Shown one piece after another: positions 9,848-18,206 of a stretch of 64,000 nucleotides of DNA. The position numbers and the translations under genes were made by a program. Source of the stretch: CAWCWN01 sp963799245 (GTDB lineage: Bacteria > Chloroflexota > Ktedonobacteria > Ktedonobacterales > Ktedonobacteraceae); contig CAWCWN010000004.1 in assembly GCA_963799245.1 (NCBI GenBank), positions 1-64,000 of the forward strand. The letters run 5' to 3'. The number at the start of each line of letters is the position of its first letter. Positions within the stretch are counted from its first letter, which is position 1. The notes under the pieces are model-generated. The model was given only the letters and a program-made list of their open reading frames with translations, was not told the DNA's origin and did no database searches.

Positions 9848-10309
9848 CTACTCTTTCGTGCCCCTGGTCGCACTTTGCGCGCGGCGTGTGGCCTTCTGCA
9901 TCTCATCCATGCTCTGCTGGCTCACATGCTGAAAGTTCTCGATGACCTTCTGAAAGTTCTCCATGCCCTGCTTCGTCGCGCTTTCGGCGGCCTCAAGCGC
10001 GCTCTGGTAAGCCGCGAGCGGAGCGCGGAAGAAATCCATGTACGGCGGCAATTGCGTGCTCCCCGTGCCCGGCACCATTTTCTGGAAGGTCTCCTGCTGC
10101 TTCTGGGCCTGCTGCTCAAACTCCTTCATCAGGGAACGGGTGCTCTCCATATGATCCTTGAGGACCTCCATCGCGCTGGCGAAGGTGCTCTGGGCAAACT
10201 TGATGTTGCGTTCCTGGGCTGCAACAATACTTTCCGCGATTTTGCGGTTTGCCTCTTGAACAGATTCGACCAGTTTGCCAGGAAATTCGCTTTCCTTTTT
10301 GTCAGTCAT
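9848..10309 (-). CDS. phaP: Phasin-family PHA granule protein
   Basis: 153 residues, almost wholly alpha-helical and rich in Q, E, K and A, with the segment PPYMDFFRAPLAAYQSALEAAE typical of phasins. The start MTDKKESEF at 10309 is set by AGGAG 7 nt upstream; the open frame continues upstream, but that part overlaps the thiolase relic. Phasins coat polyhydroxyalkanoate granules. The neighbours (phaC, phaE, phaJ, a PhaQ-like repressor) support the call. It is separated from phaC by a 160-bp region carrying a thiolase 3' remnant. Confidence 0.78.
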   Translation of the reverse strand: MTDKKESEFPGKLVESVQEANRKIAESIVAAQERNIKFAQSTFASAMEVLKDHMESTRSLMKEFEQQAQKQQETFQKMVPGTGSTQLPPYMDFFRAPLAAYQSALEAAESATKQGMENFQKVIENFQHVSQQSMDEMQKATRRAQSATRGTKE

Positions 10310-10470
10310 TTTTCTACTCCTTGGTAATAAACAATCAATCACTTCCTCTAGTATACTCGCCTCGGTGTATTTAAGTATAATACAGGGATGTATGAATGTC
10401 ATCACGAGATGCAGCCAAGAGATCACTAACGCATCACGAAATTTCTCACCTGTCGTACCTGGCTCACTTA

Positions 10471-10566
10471 TCAGCGTTCCACGATCATGGCCACGCCCTG
10501 ACCACCGCCGATATAGAGGGTCGCCAGGCCGTAGCGGGCCTGGTGCCTCACAGCGAATGGCGGGGC
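10471..10566 (-). pseudogene. 3' remnant of an acetyl-CoA acetyltransferase (thiolase)
   Basis: Immediately after the phaC stop the minus strand reads AVRHQARYGLATLYIGGGQG, then VAMIVER and TGA (10471-10473). This matches the C-terminal signature of thiolases (GLATLCIGGGQGxAxxxE), about 30 codons. Nothing of the rest of the gene remains. Its position between phaC and the phasin suggests that a phaA-like gene once sat in the PHA cluster and was lost by a deletion ending at the phaC stop codon. Confidence 0.8.
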
Positions 10567-11633
10567 TAGGTCGAGTGCGACTCCAACCAGTTCTCCAGCC
10601 TGGGCCAGAGGTTCTTACGGGCATCTGAACCCGTCAGCAAGCCGACGTGTCCGGCGTCGAGCAGCAGGAACTCCTTATCGCTGCTGCCGGCGTGCTGCAT
10701 AATGGCCTCGGCCTGGGGCGGGGTGCAGATGTGATCCTTTTTGCCGGCGATACTGATGAAGGGACAGGTAATCCGCGCGAGCTCAACCTGGTGCCCGCGC
10801 AGGCGAATCTCACCCTTAACGAGCCTGTTCTGCTGGTAGAATTCACGGATCCACTGGCGAAACGCCGCCCCAGGGAAAGGGACGCTATCGTTGACCCACT
10901 TATTCATCGCCAGCCATGTATCCATGGATTTGTCGTGCAGGATGCGATCCCACATAGTGACGTAGGAGCCAACATAATTGGCGACGGGCTTGGCCATGCG
11001 GTTGCCGGCGTCAATCAGCTCGCCTGGAACGTTGCCCAGGGCATCTACAATGCGGTCGGGGTTCAGATACTTCTCGCTGGTCCACAGGCCAAAAATCCCT
11101 GTCACGGCCGGCGTGAAATCTATGGGGGCGGTGAGCAGTGCCAGATTTCTGAGGGGCCTGGCGGGGAAGAGCGCCGCGTACATAGCCGCCATCGTCCCGC
11201 CCATGCAGTATCCCAGCAGTGTGAATTCCTCGGCGTGAGAATGTCTCAGTACCTTTCTCACGACCTGGGGAAGATAATCCAGGATATAGTGCTCAAAGGA
11301 GATGTTTTTGTCCTCATCCCCCGGCGTGCCCCAGTCGAGCAGGTACACATCGTAGCCTCTGCCGACCAGATATTCCACAAGGCTGTTGCCGGGCATCAGG
11401 TCGAGTACATAGGGCCGGTTGATGAGCGCATAAATCATCAGGATAGGGACGGGCTGGCGTTGCGGTATAAGGGGTTCATAGTGATAGAGCCTGGCCTTAT
11501 TCTTGGTCCAGACGATCTGCTTGGGGGTCTGACCCGTCTCAGCCCTGGCTCCCTCCAGCATGATCTCAATGCCCATACGGTACTTCTTGAGGGTGCTCTC
11601 GGCATCAGTTGCCGTCATGCTCTCTTGACTCAT
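10566..11633 (-). CDS. phaC: Class III poly(3-hydroxyalkanoate) synthase, PhaC subunit
   Basis: 355 residues, the size of class III PhaC. The lipase-like box GYCMGG carries the catalytic Cys143, with Asp300 (KKDHICTP) and His329 (DAGHVGLL) completing the triad, positions very close to those of known class III enzymes. It polymerises 3-hydroxyacyl-CoA on the granule surface as a complex with PhaE. The start MSQES at 11633 was chosen because GGAGG is 7-8 nt upstream; an ATG directly before it (11636) is possible. It lies 54 bp downstream of phaE in the same orientation, so they are probably co-transcribed. Confidence 0.92.
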   Translation of the reverse strand: MSQESMTATDAESTLKKYRMGIEIMLEGARAETGQTPKQIVWTKNKARLYHYEPLIPQRQPVPILMIYALINRPYVLDLMPGNSLVEYLVGRGYDVYLLDWGTPGDEDKNISFEHYILDYLPQVVRKVLRHSHAEEFTLLGYCMGGTMAAMYAALFPARPLRNLALLTAPIDFTPAVTGIFGLWTSEKYLNPDRIVDALGNVPGELIDAGNRMAKPVANYVGSYVTMWDRILHDKSMDTWLAMNKWVNDSVPFPGAAFRQWIREFYQQNRLVKGEIRLRGHQVELARITCPFISIAGKKDHICTPPQAEAIMQHAGSSDKEFLLLDAGHVGLLTGSDARKNLWPRLENWLESHST

Positions 11634-11687
11634 CATTGCTCCTCCGTTAGCCGTCAGCGAAATCCTTGCTCCCAGCGTCATACGGGG

Positions 11688-12767
11688 CTATGCTTTGCTC
11701 TCTACCTTATCCGTATTAGCTCTTCTGTCTGTGCCGTTCTTGGAGGTCGGTGTCTTGCGTGTTGACTGCGCAGGCCGCGGAGCTGGCGCGGACTCCTTGG
11801 CCGGGAGGTGTTCCAGGGCCGCCAGCAGTTTATCCAGCTTGCCTTCAACGGTGTCAAGGCGCTTTTCCAGCTGTTCTACGCCTGGCAACTCCCTGGGGAG
11901 CGTTTGCAGACTCTGTTCAACGTGCTCAAGGCGGCTTAGCAGGCTGGCAATGTCATTGGCATGGCTTTTTTCGAAGCCTGTGAAGGTCGCGTCTAACTTT
12001 TTCACCTTGTCGTCCACTTTTTGCAGCGCGCCAGGCAGGGGCCCCAGACCTTGCTCTACGCGCTCAATGCCGCCCGCCATGCTGGTAAAGGCGTCGATTG
12101 TTGCTGCCTTCATCTGCGTATTGCTGTCGCTGAAGCTTTCGAAGGTCTCATCTAACATCTCGACCTTGTTTTCTACGTTGATGACAAGCTCTGCTATCCT
12201 GGCGATATCCGAGCGCGTGGAGAGCTGCAGGTGGCCGAAATACTCTTCACTCACGCGCCGGGTGGTCTTCACGAAACTCATATAGCTTTCCAGAAGCTGA
12301 CTGGCCTCCTGCAGGAACTTGTCACTGCCGCTGACATTCCCGACTGTCTTTGCCCATGCCTCGCTCGTGGCATCATACCATTGCTTGAAAAAGGTAAATG
12401 CGTCCGCCGGTATTGAGTTCCCCTGCAACAATCTGACCCTGGCCTCTGCCATAATATCCAGCCAGCGGTTGATGAGCCCTGAGGGATCGGCTCCATTGGC
12501 AATGAGTTTGCGCCAGGGTTCGGTGGTTGCATCGATCCAGCGTTTCCATGCCTCCTGGGGCTCCAGCATGCCGCTGGTATTTGCCAGGAGTTGTTGTTGC
12601 GCCTCCCGTGCGCTCTTCAACCATGCTCGGTAGAGACCATAGGGGTCGACAGATGCCTCTTTGCCCCCCTCAAAATTTTGCGTCCATACCCCGGCGGCCG
12701 TATCGTACCACTGTTCCCATAGTTTTACCGGGTCGAGGGACCCCTCCTGTCTTTTCTCTGTTGACAT
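11688..12767 (-). CDS. phaE: Class III PHA synthase, PhaE subunit
   Basis: 359 residues from ATG 12767 (AGGAG upstream). The N-terminal half has repeated tryptophan-rich PhaE/phasin-like helices (LWEQWYDTAAGVW, WKRWIDATTEPW, FFKQWYDATSEAW). The C-terminal half is predicted coiled coil (about 200-320, repeated LE/LD heptads) followed by a Pro/Ala/Lys-rich tail. PhaE has no catalytic residues; it activates and stabilises PhaC. The identity rests on these repeats and on the adjacent phaC. Confidence 0.85.
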   Translation of the reverse strand: MSTEKRQEGSLDPVKLWEQWYDTAAGVWTQNFEGGKEASVDPYGLYRAWLKSAREAQQQLLANTSGMLEPQEAWKRWIDATTEPWRKLIANGADPSGLINRWLDIMAEARVRLLQGNSIPADAFTFFKQWYDATSEAWAKTVGNVSGSDKFLQEASQLLESYMSFVKTTRRVSEEYFGHLQLSTRSDIARIAELVINVENKVEMLDETFESFSDSNTQMKAATIDAFTSMAGGIERVEQGLGPLPGALQKVDDKVKKLDATFTGFEKSHANDIASLLSRLEHVEQSLQTLPRELPGVEQLEKRLDTVEGKLDKLLAALEHLPAKESAPAPRPAQSTRKTPTSKNGTDRRANTDKVESKA

Positions 12768-12811
12768 CGTAAGCACTCCTTCTGATTGATGCGCTGGAAG
12801 AACCACCTCCT

Positions 12812-12823
12812 GCATCTAGATGC
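12812..12823. promoter_or_regulatory. Candidate PhaQ operator upstream of phaE
   Basis: 12-bp perfect palindrome GCATCTAGATGC, 45 bp before the phaE start. A near-identical dyad GCATCTATATGC lies upstream of the PadR/PhaQ-like gene. The shared motif within one functional cluster suggests a common regulator. Confidence 0.5.
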
Positions 12824-12857
12824 CTGTAAGTAACACGCACTCGTAGAAAAAAACGAA

Positions 12858-12887
12858 ACAAAAAAGGCCGGGGCTTGCGCTCCGGCC
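12858..12887 (-). terminator. Intrinsic terminator after the second phasin gene
   Basis: Read on the minus strand, GGCCGG and CCGGCC flank a 10-nt loop and are followed by TTTTTTG. It lies just past the in-frame stop that follows the amber codon of the phasin gene and before phaE. It thus separates a phaQ-phasin transcript from phaE-phaC. Confidence 0.75.
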
Positions 12888-12954
12888 CCAGTTAAGGCTG
12901 GCTTCCTGCTTACTTTGTGGCGGCTTTGACGGCCAACCTCTCGTTTTCAGTCGC

Positions 12955-13227
12955 CTACTGTGCCGCTTCCACACCGTGGCGAGAGACCCGCTGCGCGGTC
13001 TCCACTCCCTGTGTGACTATCGACTGTGCGGTATCTAGCACCTGCCGGTAGCAGGAGAAAGGTGCAAAGAAGAAGCTCATATAGCTCTCAATGTTCTCGC
13101 GAGCCAGCGTCTGTATAGCCTCCCGCAACGTACATCCTGGCAGGCCAGCGTATGCCGTTCGCGGGCGATTACACACAACCACTTTTACGTCGCTAAATGG
13201 ACTGCTCGTTGTTACCGTTTCTCTCAT
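12955..13227 (-). CDS. Phasin-like protein, possibly shortened by an amber codon
   Basis: 90 residues. The core NIESYMSFFFAPFSCYRQ, then VLDTAQSIVTQGVETAQRV, resembles phasins. The TAG after VEAAQ is followed in frame by a 14-codon tail ATENERLAVKAATK ending in TAA and then a terminator, as if CAG had mutated to TAG. The N-terminal 35 residues overlap the 3' end of the upstream regulator in another frame and do not look phasin-like, so the true start or an upstream frameshift is unclear. Confidence 0.55.
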   Translation of the reverse strand: MRETVTTSSPFSDVKVVVCNRPRTAYAGLPGCTLREAIQTLARENIESYMSFFFAPFSCYRQVLDTAQSIVTQGVETAQRVSRHGVEAAQ

Positions 13228-13600
13228 CGCGTGATGGTCGACCGGTGTAGAGCCGGAAAAATGTCTCCATCATTTTCTGGTATTGATTTAAAAAATCCGC
13301 CCAGTATTTCAGGTAGGACTCACCTGTATCAGTGATCGAATACACACGGCGGGCCGGGCCCGCCTCCGAAGTATCCCAGTTAGAGCAGACCATCCCGTCT
13401 TTCTCCATCTGTCGTAGTGTCCGGTAAAATGTACCCGGGTTCATTGTGCTCAAGCCGAACGTCGTCATCTTCTCCATCAACTCATAGCCATAGGAACTCC
13501 ATTCCCGTAACATCAGGAGGAGGATAGGGACGAGCCAGTTCTTAGACCAGGCCTCGGTTACAGCTTTATATGTTTCGTTGTCTTTATTTATTTCTGCCAT
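13193..13600 (-). CDS. phaQ: PadR-family regulator, PhaQ-like
   Basis: 135 residues: a winged helix at about residues 20-100 with the PadR pattern WLVPILLLMLREWSSYGYEL, a wing region (GPARRVYSITDTGESYL) and a short C-terminal helix. PhaQ of Bacillus is a PadR-like, PHB-responsive repressor of itself and of phasin. The gene lies directly before a phasin gene in the same orientation within a pha cluster, so the same role is likely. Repeated CTATATGCATCT sites sit in its promoter. The identification as phaQ is by family plus context. Confidence 0.7.
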   Translation of the reverse strand: MAEINKDNETYKAVTEAWSKNWLVPILLLMLREWSSYGYELMEKMTTFGLSTMNPGTFYRTLRQMEKDGMVCSNWDTSEAGPARRVYSITDTGESYLKYWADFLNQYQKMMETFFRLYTGRPSRDERNGNNEQSI

Positions 13601-13607
13601 TTCGCAC

Positions 13608-13673
13608 CTATATGCATCTAGCTACGAATGTCCTGCTGACCACACATGTAGTTGCAAGCATCTATATGCATCT
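13608..13673. promoter_or_regulatory. Duplicated candidate operator upstream of phaQ-like gene
   Basis: An exact 12-bp direct repeat CTATATGCATCT occurs at 13608-13619 and 13662-13673, 54 bp apart. The second copy is part of the dyad GCATCTATATGC (13658-13669), which differs by one base from the palindrome before phaE. The location 8-73 bp upstream of the regulator start fits autorepression. Confidence 0.55.
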
Positions 13674-13741
13674 TACACTTAGTGGTTGCGCATGTCAAGG
13701 ATTGAAATGATCTCAACTTCACAATTCTATCACATTTTACG

Positions 13742-14182
13742 CTAGTCTGCATCAAGTTCACGCATATACTTGATAGTAGCCTCGCCGCTCAAAACCAGCG
13801 AGCCATGTTGATTGGTACACTCGGTATGGAGCGTGACGATGCGCTTATCCTCGCGTACTGCTACCACCTTGACGGTGACGGTGACGGTGTCGCCAATATG
13901 AATGGGGGCGAGGAACTTCAGCGTCTGGCCGAGATAGATACTGCCCGGCCCGGGCAGATCATTGCCCAGGACTGCCGAGATCAATGAACCGATCAGGAAC
14001 CCATGCGCGATACGCCTGCCAAACAGGGTGCGCTCGGCATAGTCCGCGTCCAGGTGAATGGGATTGCGATCTCCACTGACCTCCGCAAAAAGGTGGATAT
14101 CCTCTTCAGTGATTTTACGCGAGAGGGTTGCATGCATGCCTAACTCTGGCAACGGTGCCAGGTTTGGAGTATCGATGCTCAT
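13742..14182 (-). CDS. phaJ: MaoC-like (R)-specific enoyl-CoA hydratase
   Basis: 146 residues, hot-dog fold. The R-hydratase motif has Asp38 and His43 (SGDRNPIHLD), followed by FGRRIAHGFLIGSL. PhaJ converts trans-2-enoyl-CoA from beta-oxidation into (R)-3-hydroxyacyl-CoA, the PHA synthase substrate. An AAAGGAG site lies 7 nt before the start. It is the first gene of the minus-strand PHA locus; with the thiolase lost, it may be the main local precursor supply. Confidence 0.88.
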   Translation of the reverse strand: MSIDTPNLAPLPELGMHATLSRKITEEDIHLFAEVSGDRNPIHLDADYAERTLFGRRIAHGFLIGSLISAVLGNDLPGPGSIYLGQTLKFLAPIHIGDTVTVTVKVVAVREDKRIVTLHTECTNQHGSLVLSGEATIKYMRELDAD

Positions 14183-14974
14183 TTGACGACTCCTTTGCTA
14201 CATTGCGGTCGTATGAACCGCATCTGGTCATACAGTAAGCTACTAGCAAGCTGGTGCCAGACGGTGGCTCCATAAGCCAGCATTATTCGTACTGTAGCTA
14301 TCGGTTGATACACTGGCAGAGCGCGGTCGCCGACCCCGCTCCAGGACTGTATTTGGCGTAATGAAAGACACACGGAACTATAACTGCTGCTTTTTTACCC
14401 TCCTTTGTACAGGTGTCGAGGTCGCCACCACGCCGGGCTGTTGCCGGCTCCAGGCCAGCATGTACGGCTGGCGGCAGCGGCATAGAAGAGGCACGAGCAG
14501 AATGCTGTGGAATATACGACGTACAGGGGCCGTGCGCCTTCCACGTGGGCACAGGTATCATGTAGAATCGCGCCCGACTAAAAAGAAGCGAAACGGGTGC
14601 CAGCGCTTGTTGCATTCGATCTATCATGATTCCTGTCGCTCACCATCTCTGTGATACATGCCCACGTGTGACGCACTCAGGTGAAGAGATTTCAGAATGC
14701 ACCTACATGCAGTTTGCATATAAATGCACATATATACATAGTACCTGTATATACATGGGTTGTCAAGGCAATATTTTTACAATAACGTCACAGTTATGTA
14801 AGTCGGGGCTCTATGCCAGGCCTGTTGATGGCTAATGTGACCGAGCATGCCCTGCAGTCCACGGGCATGCGGGTAGCGCGCCCGCCACAGACGAAGGCGC
14901 ACGGCGCGGCGGAGCAGGCGGAAAGGCTCTCGCCAGCGACCTGGTGACGCAGTTGCCGCTCACAAGCACAAGCC
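14183..14974. other. Long intergenic region without a supported gene
   Basis: About 790 bp. Both strands have short open frames, but none has a good ribosome binding site together with family resemblance. An AT-rich part at 14700-14790 contains dyads such as TGCATATAAATGCA (14715-14728) and TGTATATACA, which may be regulatory. The 14820-14974 part is GC-rich and holds nothing recognised. Confidence 0.4.
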
Positions 14975-15619
14975 CTACCGTGTGTGCTCAGCTGCCAGTA
15001 GCTGCTTGATAAGCTCGCGTGCCTTGTCGAGCGTGACACCTGACCTGTTGCGTAAGACCTGGCCACCAAGACCCTCTTCTTCACGCAGCAAGCCCAGCAG
15101 CAGGTGTTCTGTTCCCAGATAGTGATGATCAAGGCTGCGCGCCTCCTGTACGGCCAGCTCGATACTCGTTTTTCCCTGCTGTGTTACTCCGATCAGGCCA
15201 CCGCCCACCGGCTGCTCCCCCTGCGGGTGCAACGTTTCGATTTGCTTGCGAATCTCATCCTCCTGTACTTGTAACTGAACCAGCGCTTTGGCCGCAATTC
15301 CTTCACCCTCACTCATGATCGCTAGCAATACATGCTCTGTGCCGACGCCGCTATGATTATATTGGCGTGCTTCCTCACTTGCCAGTGACAGCACTTTGCG
15401 AGCCTGGTCAGTAAACTTATCCCCAAACTGGTTCTTTGATCTTATATCTACCACAACCCGTTGACTCTCCAGGAATTTCTCCAGATCTTCCGGAGCGACA
15501 CGATATTCGCCAGCGATGCGATATGCGGTCAATTCAGCACGCCCAATCAGCCGTCTTACAGTCACCGCGTCGATGCGCAGCAGTTCTGCTACTTCTTCAG
15601 TCGTCATCAGACGTTCCAT
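14975..15619 (-). CDS. Excisionase/MerR-type HTH fused to Clp N-terminal repeat domain
   Basis: 214 residues. Residues 1-55 are an excisionase-like DNA-binding domain (MTTEEVAELLRIDAVTVRRL, YRIAGEYRV). Residues about 65-210 hold two Clp_N repeats (FTDQARKVLSLASEEA, GTEHVLLAIM and GTEHLLLGLL). No AAA module follows. Clp_N binds adaptors and substrates in ClpA/ClpC. The fusion suggests a regulator whose DNA binding is coupled to protein quality control, or an adaptor. This is inference; there is no functional evidence in the sequence. Confidence 0.8.
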   Translation of the reverse strand: MERLMTTEEVAELLRIDAVTVRRLIGRAELTAYRIAGEYRVAPEDLEKFLESQRVVVDIRSKNQFGDKFTDQARKVLSLASEEARQYNHSGVGTEHVLLAIMSEGEGIAAKALVQLQVQEDEIRKQIETLHPQGEQPVGGGLIGVTQQGKTSIELAVQEARSLDHHYLGTEHLLLGLLREEEGLGGQVLRNRSGVTLDKARELIKQLLAAEHTR

Positions 15620-15887
15620 GGATACCTCCGTAGTAATATAAAATATTTAGATTAGTTTAGATCTATTATAGATTACTTTAAGTGAATATACAATACTTAG
15701 AGATAATTAAGCATCATTACCATTCTTACAGGACTACTCATGAGAAGAAAAGAACCGAGAGAGAAGCCGCACTCGCGATGAGCGTGGAAATTGAAGACCC
15801 CTGGGACAGATCAATGCCGCTGCCCAGATGGTGCCACGCTTACTCGATTATGGCGCCTACACCGAGGCACGTTCAGGGTTTCTCAAA

Positions 15888-15913
15888 CAGTGGGGGCAAT
15901 AGTCAAGTACAGG
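15888..15913. repeat. IS left terminal inverted repeat
   Basis: The copy starts CAGTGGGGGCAATAGTCAAG. The transposase stop codon (15903-15905) lies inside it. Confidence 0.88.
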
Positions 15914-17581
15914 TGACTTGCCTCCAGCGTGTTTCTAAGGAAGCGAGATAGGCCAGAGGCCGATGACGAAAGCGATACCGATTGAGTTGCTCTTGATGGC
16001 GATCCCGTGTCTGTTGCCGGACCTCTCGCCATGACTGTGGCGGCACATGCTGTAAGCGTTCGGACAACCGAACGGCTCCATTGGGTTGCTGATGCCACCA
16101 TTCTTGATACGAGACACATCTGCCATAGCGAAGTAAATACCTGTTCCAGTTTTTGCGCCCGCTGATGCGGCGATAGTGCATTTTGATGGCTCGAATGGTT
16201 CGCTCCATGTCATTGTTGGTCCGAGGAAAGTCTGCACGATCGTAGCACTGAACCAGGCTAGGCCTCAAATGGCTTAGGACTTTCCACAGATGGCCTAAAC
16301 GGAGCCGCTCGTCTTCCGTTCGTCCCTCTGCCTGCAAAAACGTCCCGAGTTGTGTCAGCCATTCATCAAGCCTTCGTCCGACTTCGGCATTACTGAGCTC
16401 TTCGGGAACAGTCGCCCAAGACCCATCCAAAATATGTTCCGCTTGGAAAACCCACTCACGCATCTGGCGAACCTGCTCAAAGGCTTCATGTTTCTCTTGG
16501 TGCAAGCTCACAATCCTCTGGAGTCGAGACAGTCGCTTCTGGCTGGTTGCGGTCAGGGTCCCCCTTTTTTGGGCAGGCTTGCTAAACTACTCTGAATACC
16601 TTGCAAGCCTTCTTCCATGGCCAGTCCCCCATACCCGTAGGGGGGCAGACTCTCCAGATTCAATGTCCCCTCGACGGTGGCAGCATACTGCTCAAGCACC
16701 TGCAATTGAGCGGCTTCATGTGGCTCAGCCTGCTTGATGCGTCGATGGAGATCCTGTCGATATTCATGTGTCTTCTGTTGCATCCGCATACGCAGGTCGG
16801 TTTTGATCCGATGGTCCAGCACATAGATCAACCGTCCCGCTTCGCGAATGGCATGAAACTGACAGATTTGATGGGGAATGTCGGGCCAGAGTTCAGCCAC
16901 CGCTTGCAATTCCGTCGGTTGCGCATCACTAATGACCCCGACCACTGGTACGTCAAGGGCGACGACTGGGGCCAAGACCTGAAGCACTCGCTCTTTGGTG
17001 CTTTCGGTTACATTGTCGGCTGTCAAGAGTCGTCCCGTCCAGACATCTCGTACCAGATCAATTGTCTCATTCCCGTTATCTGGCTGAATACCATCAATAG
17101 AGAGCAACACTCCCCCGTTTTGACGTGCCTGCTTTTTCCACTCCTCATCCTGACTTACCTCCGTTCCTGCCCGCAACAAGGCGCTGTAGGCTTCAAAGAG
17201 AAACAGCATTTCCCGTCGGGAAATCGTTTGCTGTATGAGAGCGAGCCGATCGGTCAGGATTTGATGGATTTCATCGACCGTTTGATGTGCACTCAGCCGG
17301 AGTTGCCCCACCAGCAAAACCACATCGAGCCCAAAGGTAAAGCCAGGCAAGGCCAGGGCATCTGCCTGCGTGCTGCGATAGAGGCGCGCCTGTCCAGGGC
17401 ATTGCCTGTTGGGGCAGCGATACGCGCAATGTACGATTCGCACGACTTCTGAGAGGGTGACCACCATGCGCTGAGAAACGGTTGCGGCTCTCCGCAAGCG
17501 ACTTTGGCATTCCACACACTCAGTGATCTCTGGCCGATAGATCCGTTTGATGACCTGAGGATAGATTTTCTTGGTACGCAT
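15903..17581 (-). CDS. DDE transposase in two frames
   Basis: The first frame (17581 to 16553, 342 residues) has an N-terminal Cys-rich finger (CVECQSRL, CPNRQCPG) and the first two acidic catalytic candidates in LLSIDGIQPD and GVISDAQPTE, followed by HQICQFHAIREA. The second frame (about 16565 to 15903) contains TNNDMERTIRAIK with the probable third acidic residue. The frames are joined at CCCAAAAAAGGGGGACC near 16555-16571. The downstream frame is +1 (equal to -2) relative to the first. The A6G5 run is a plausible slippage site, but a simple indel is equally possible. If no shift occurs, the product lacks the last catalytic residue. Confidence 0.8.
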
Positions 17582-17638
17582 GTGCTTGTCCTCTCTCTTC
17601 TTGCTCCTCTTGATCCCTCCCTCATTTTAGCACACTGT

Positions 17639-17664
17639 CCCGTACTCGATTATTGCCCCCACTG
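17639..17664. repeat. IS right terminal inverted repeat
   Basis: Reverse complement begins CAGTGGGGGCAATAATCGAG. The target duplication TCTCAAA follows directly at 17665-17671. Confidence 0.88.
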
Positions 17665-17813
17665 TCTCAAAAGTCCGGGGAGAGGTGAAAAAGAAGAGTC
17701 AATCCAGTAGAATGCATGGACTCAAAAAACCAGAGCATTCAAGGAGCGACTCATGATGGACTATACAACTCCACTGGCGTCGGGATGCGCTCTTAGGAGA
17801 AGACCGTTGCCGA

Positions 17814-18143
17814 GTGCGTTGTCCTGCCGTGATGGAGTGGATTGCCCGCCGCAACAGCATCTACCAGGGCCGGCGTGACCGTGTGGTCGCCGCCTGTCGC
17901 GTGCTGGGCATGGAGGTCGCATCCCCCCGCGCCGGGTTGTACATCTGGGCGCGCATTCCGGCCGACTTTACAGCGACCCAGTTCGCCTACCACCTCCTGG
18001 AGCATGCCGGCGTGGCTGTGACGCCCGGCAGCAACTTCGGCGCAGCCGGAGAGGAATATGTGCGCATCTCCCTTACCGTGGCGGACACGCGCCTCGATGA
18101 GGCCCTGGCGCGTATAGTAACAGCGATCTCATCAGGGCAGTAA
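17814..18143 (+). pseudogene. C-terminal fragment of a class I aminotransferase
   Basis: 109 codons matching the C-terminal small domain of PLP aminotransferases of the LL-diaminopimelate/aspartate type: EWIARRNSIYQGRRDRVV, LYIWARIP, GVAVTPGSNFG, YVRISLT. The PLP-lysine and the whole large domain are missing. Homology starts abruptly at about 17820, 150 bp from the insertion sequence. A formal ATG exists, but the product would be inactive. Confidence 0.82.
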
Positions 18144-18206
18144 GTTTTTTTAGAGTTCTCATTATCGTCATGTCGCAAGAAGCCCAGAACAAAGGAGGCT
18201 TAACCG

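Larger units (their letters stand above)
15888..17664 (-). mobile_element. Complete insertion sequence, 1777 bp
   Basis: Terminal inverted repeats of about 26 bp (identical first 14 bases CAGTGGGGGCAATA, three mismatches after) at 15888-15913 and 17639-17664. They are flanked by a 7-bp direct repeat TCTCAAA at 15881-15887 and 17665-17671, consistent with target-site duplication. The element carries one DDE transposase split over two frames. The sequence left of the element contains no recognised gene. Right of it lies a truncated aminotransferase. The family was not assigned with certainty; the N-terminal zinc finger and DDE spacing are ISL3-like. Confidence 0.88.

Noticed and set aside
10647..11765. 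372-codon plus-strand ORF
   Set aside because: It lies antisense to phaC, whose catalytic triad and length are clear. The composition is that of a shadow frame and there is no binding site.
14298..14654. Overlapping short ORFs on both strands in the 14.2-15.0 kb gap
   Set aside because: No ribosome binding site plus homology combination; residue composition looks random.
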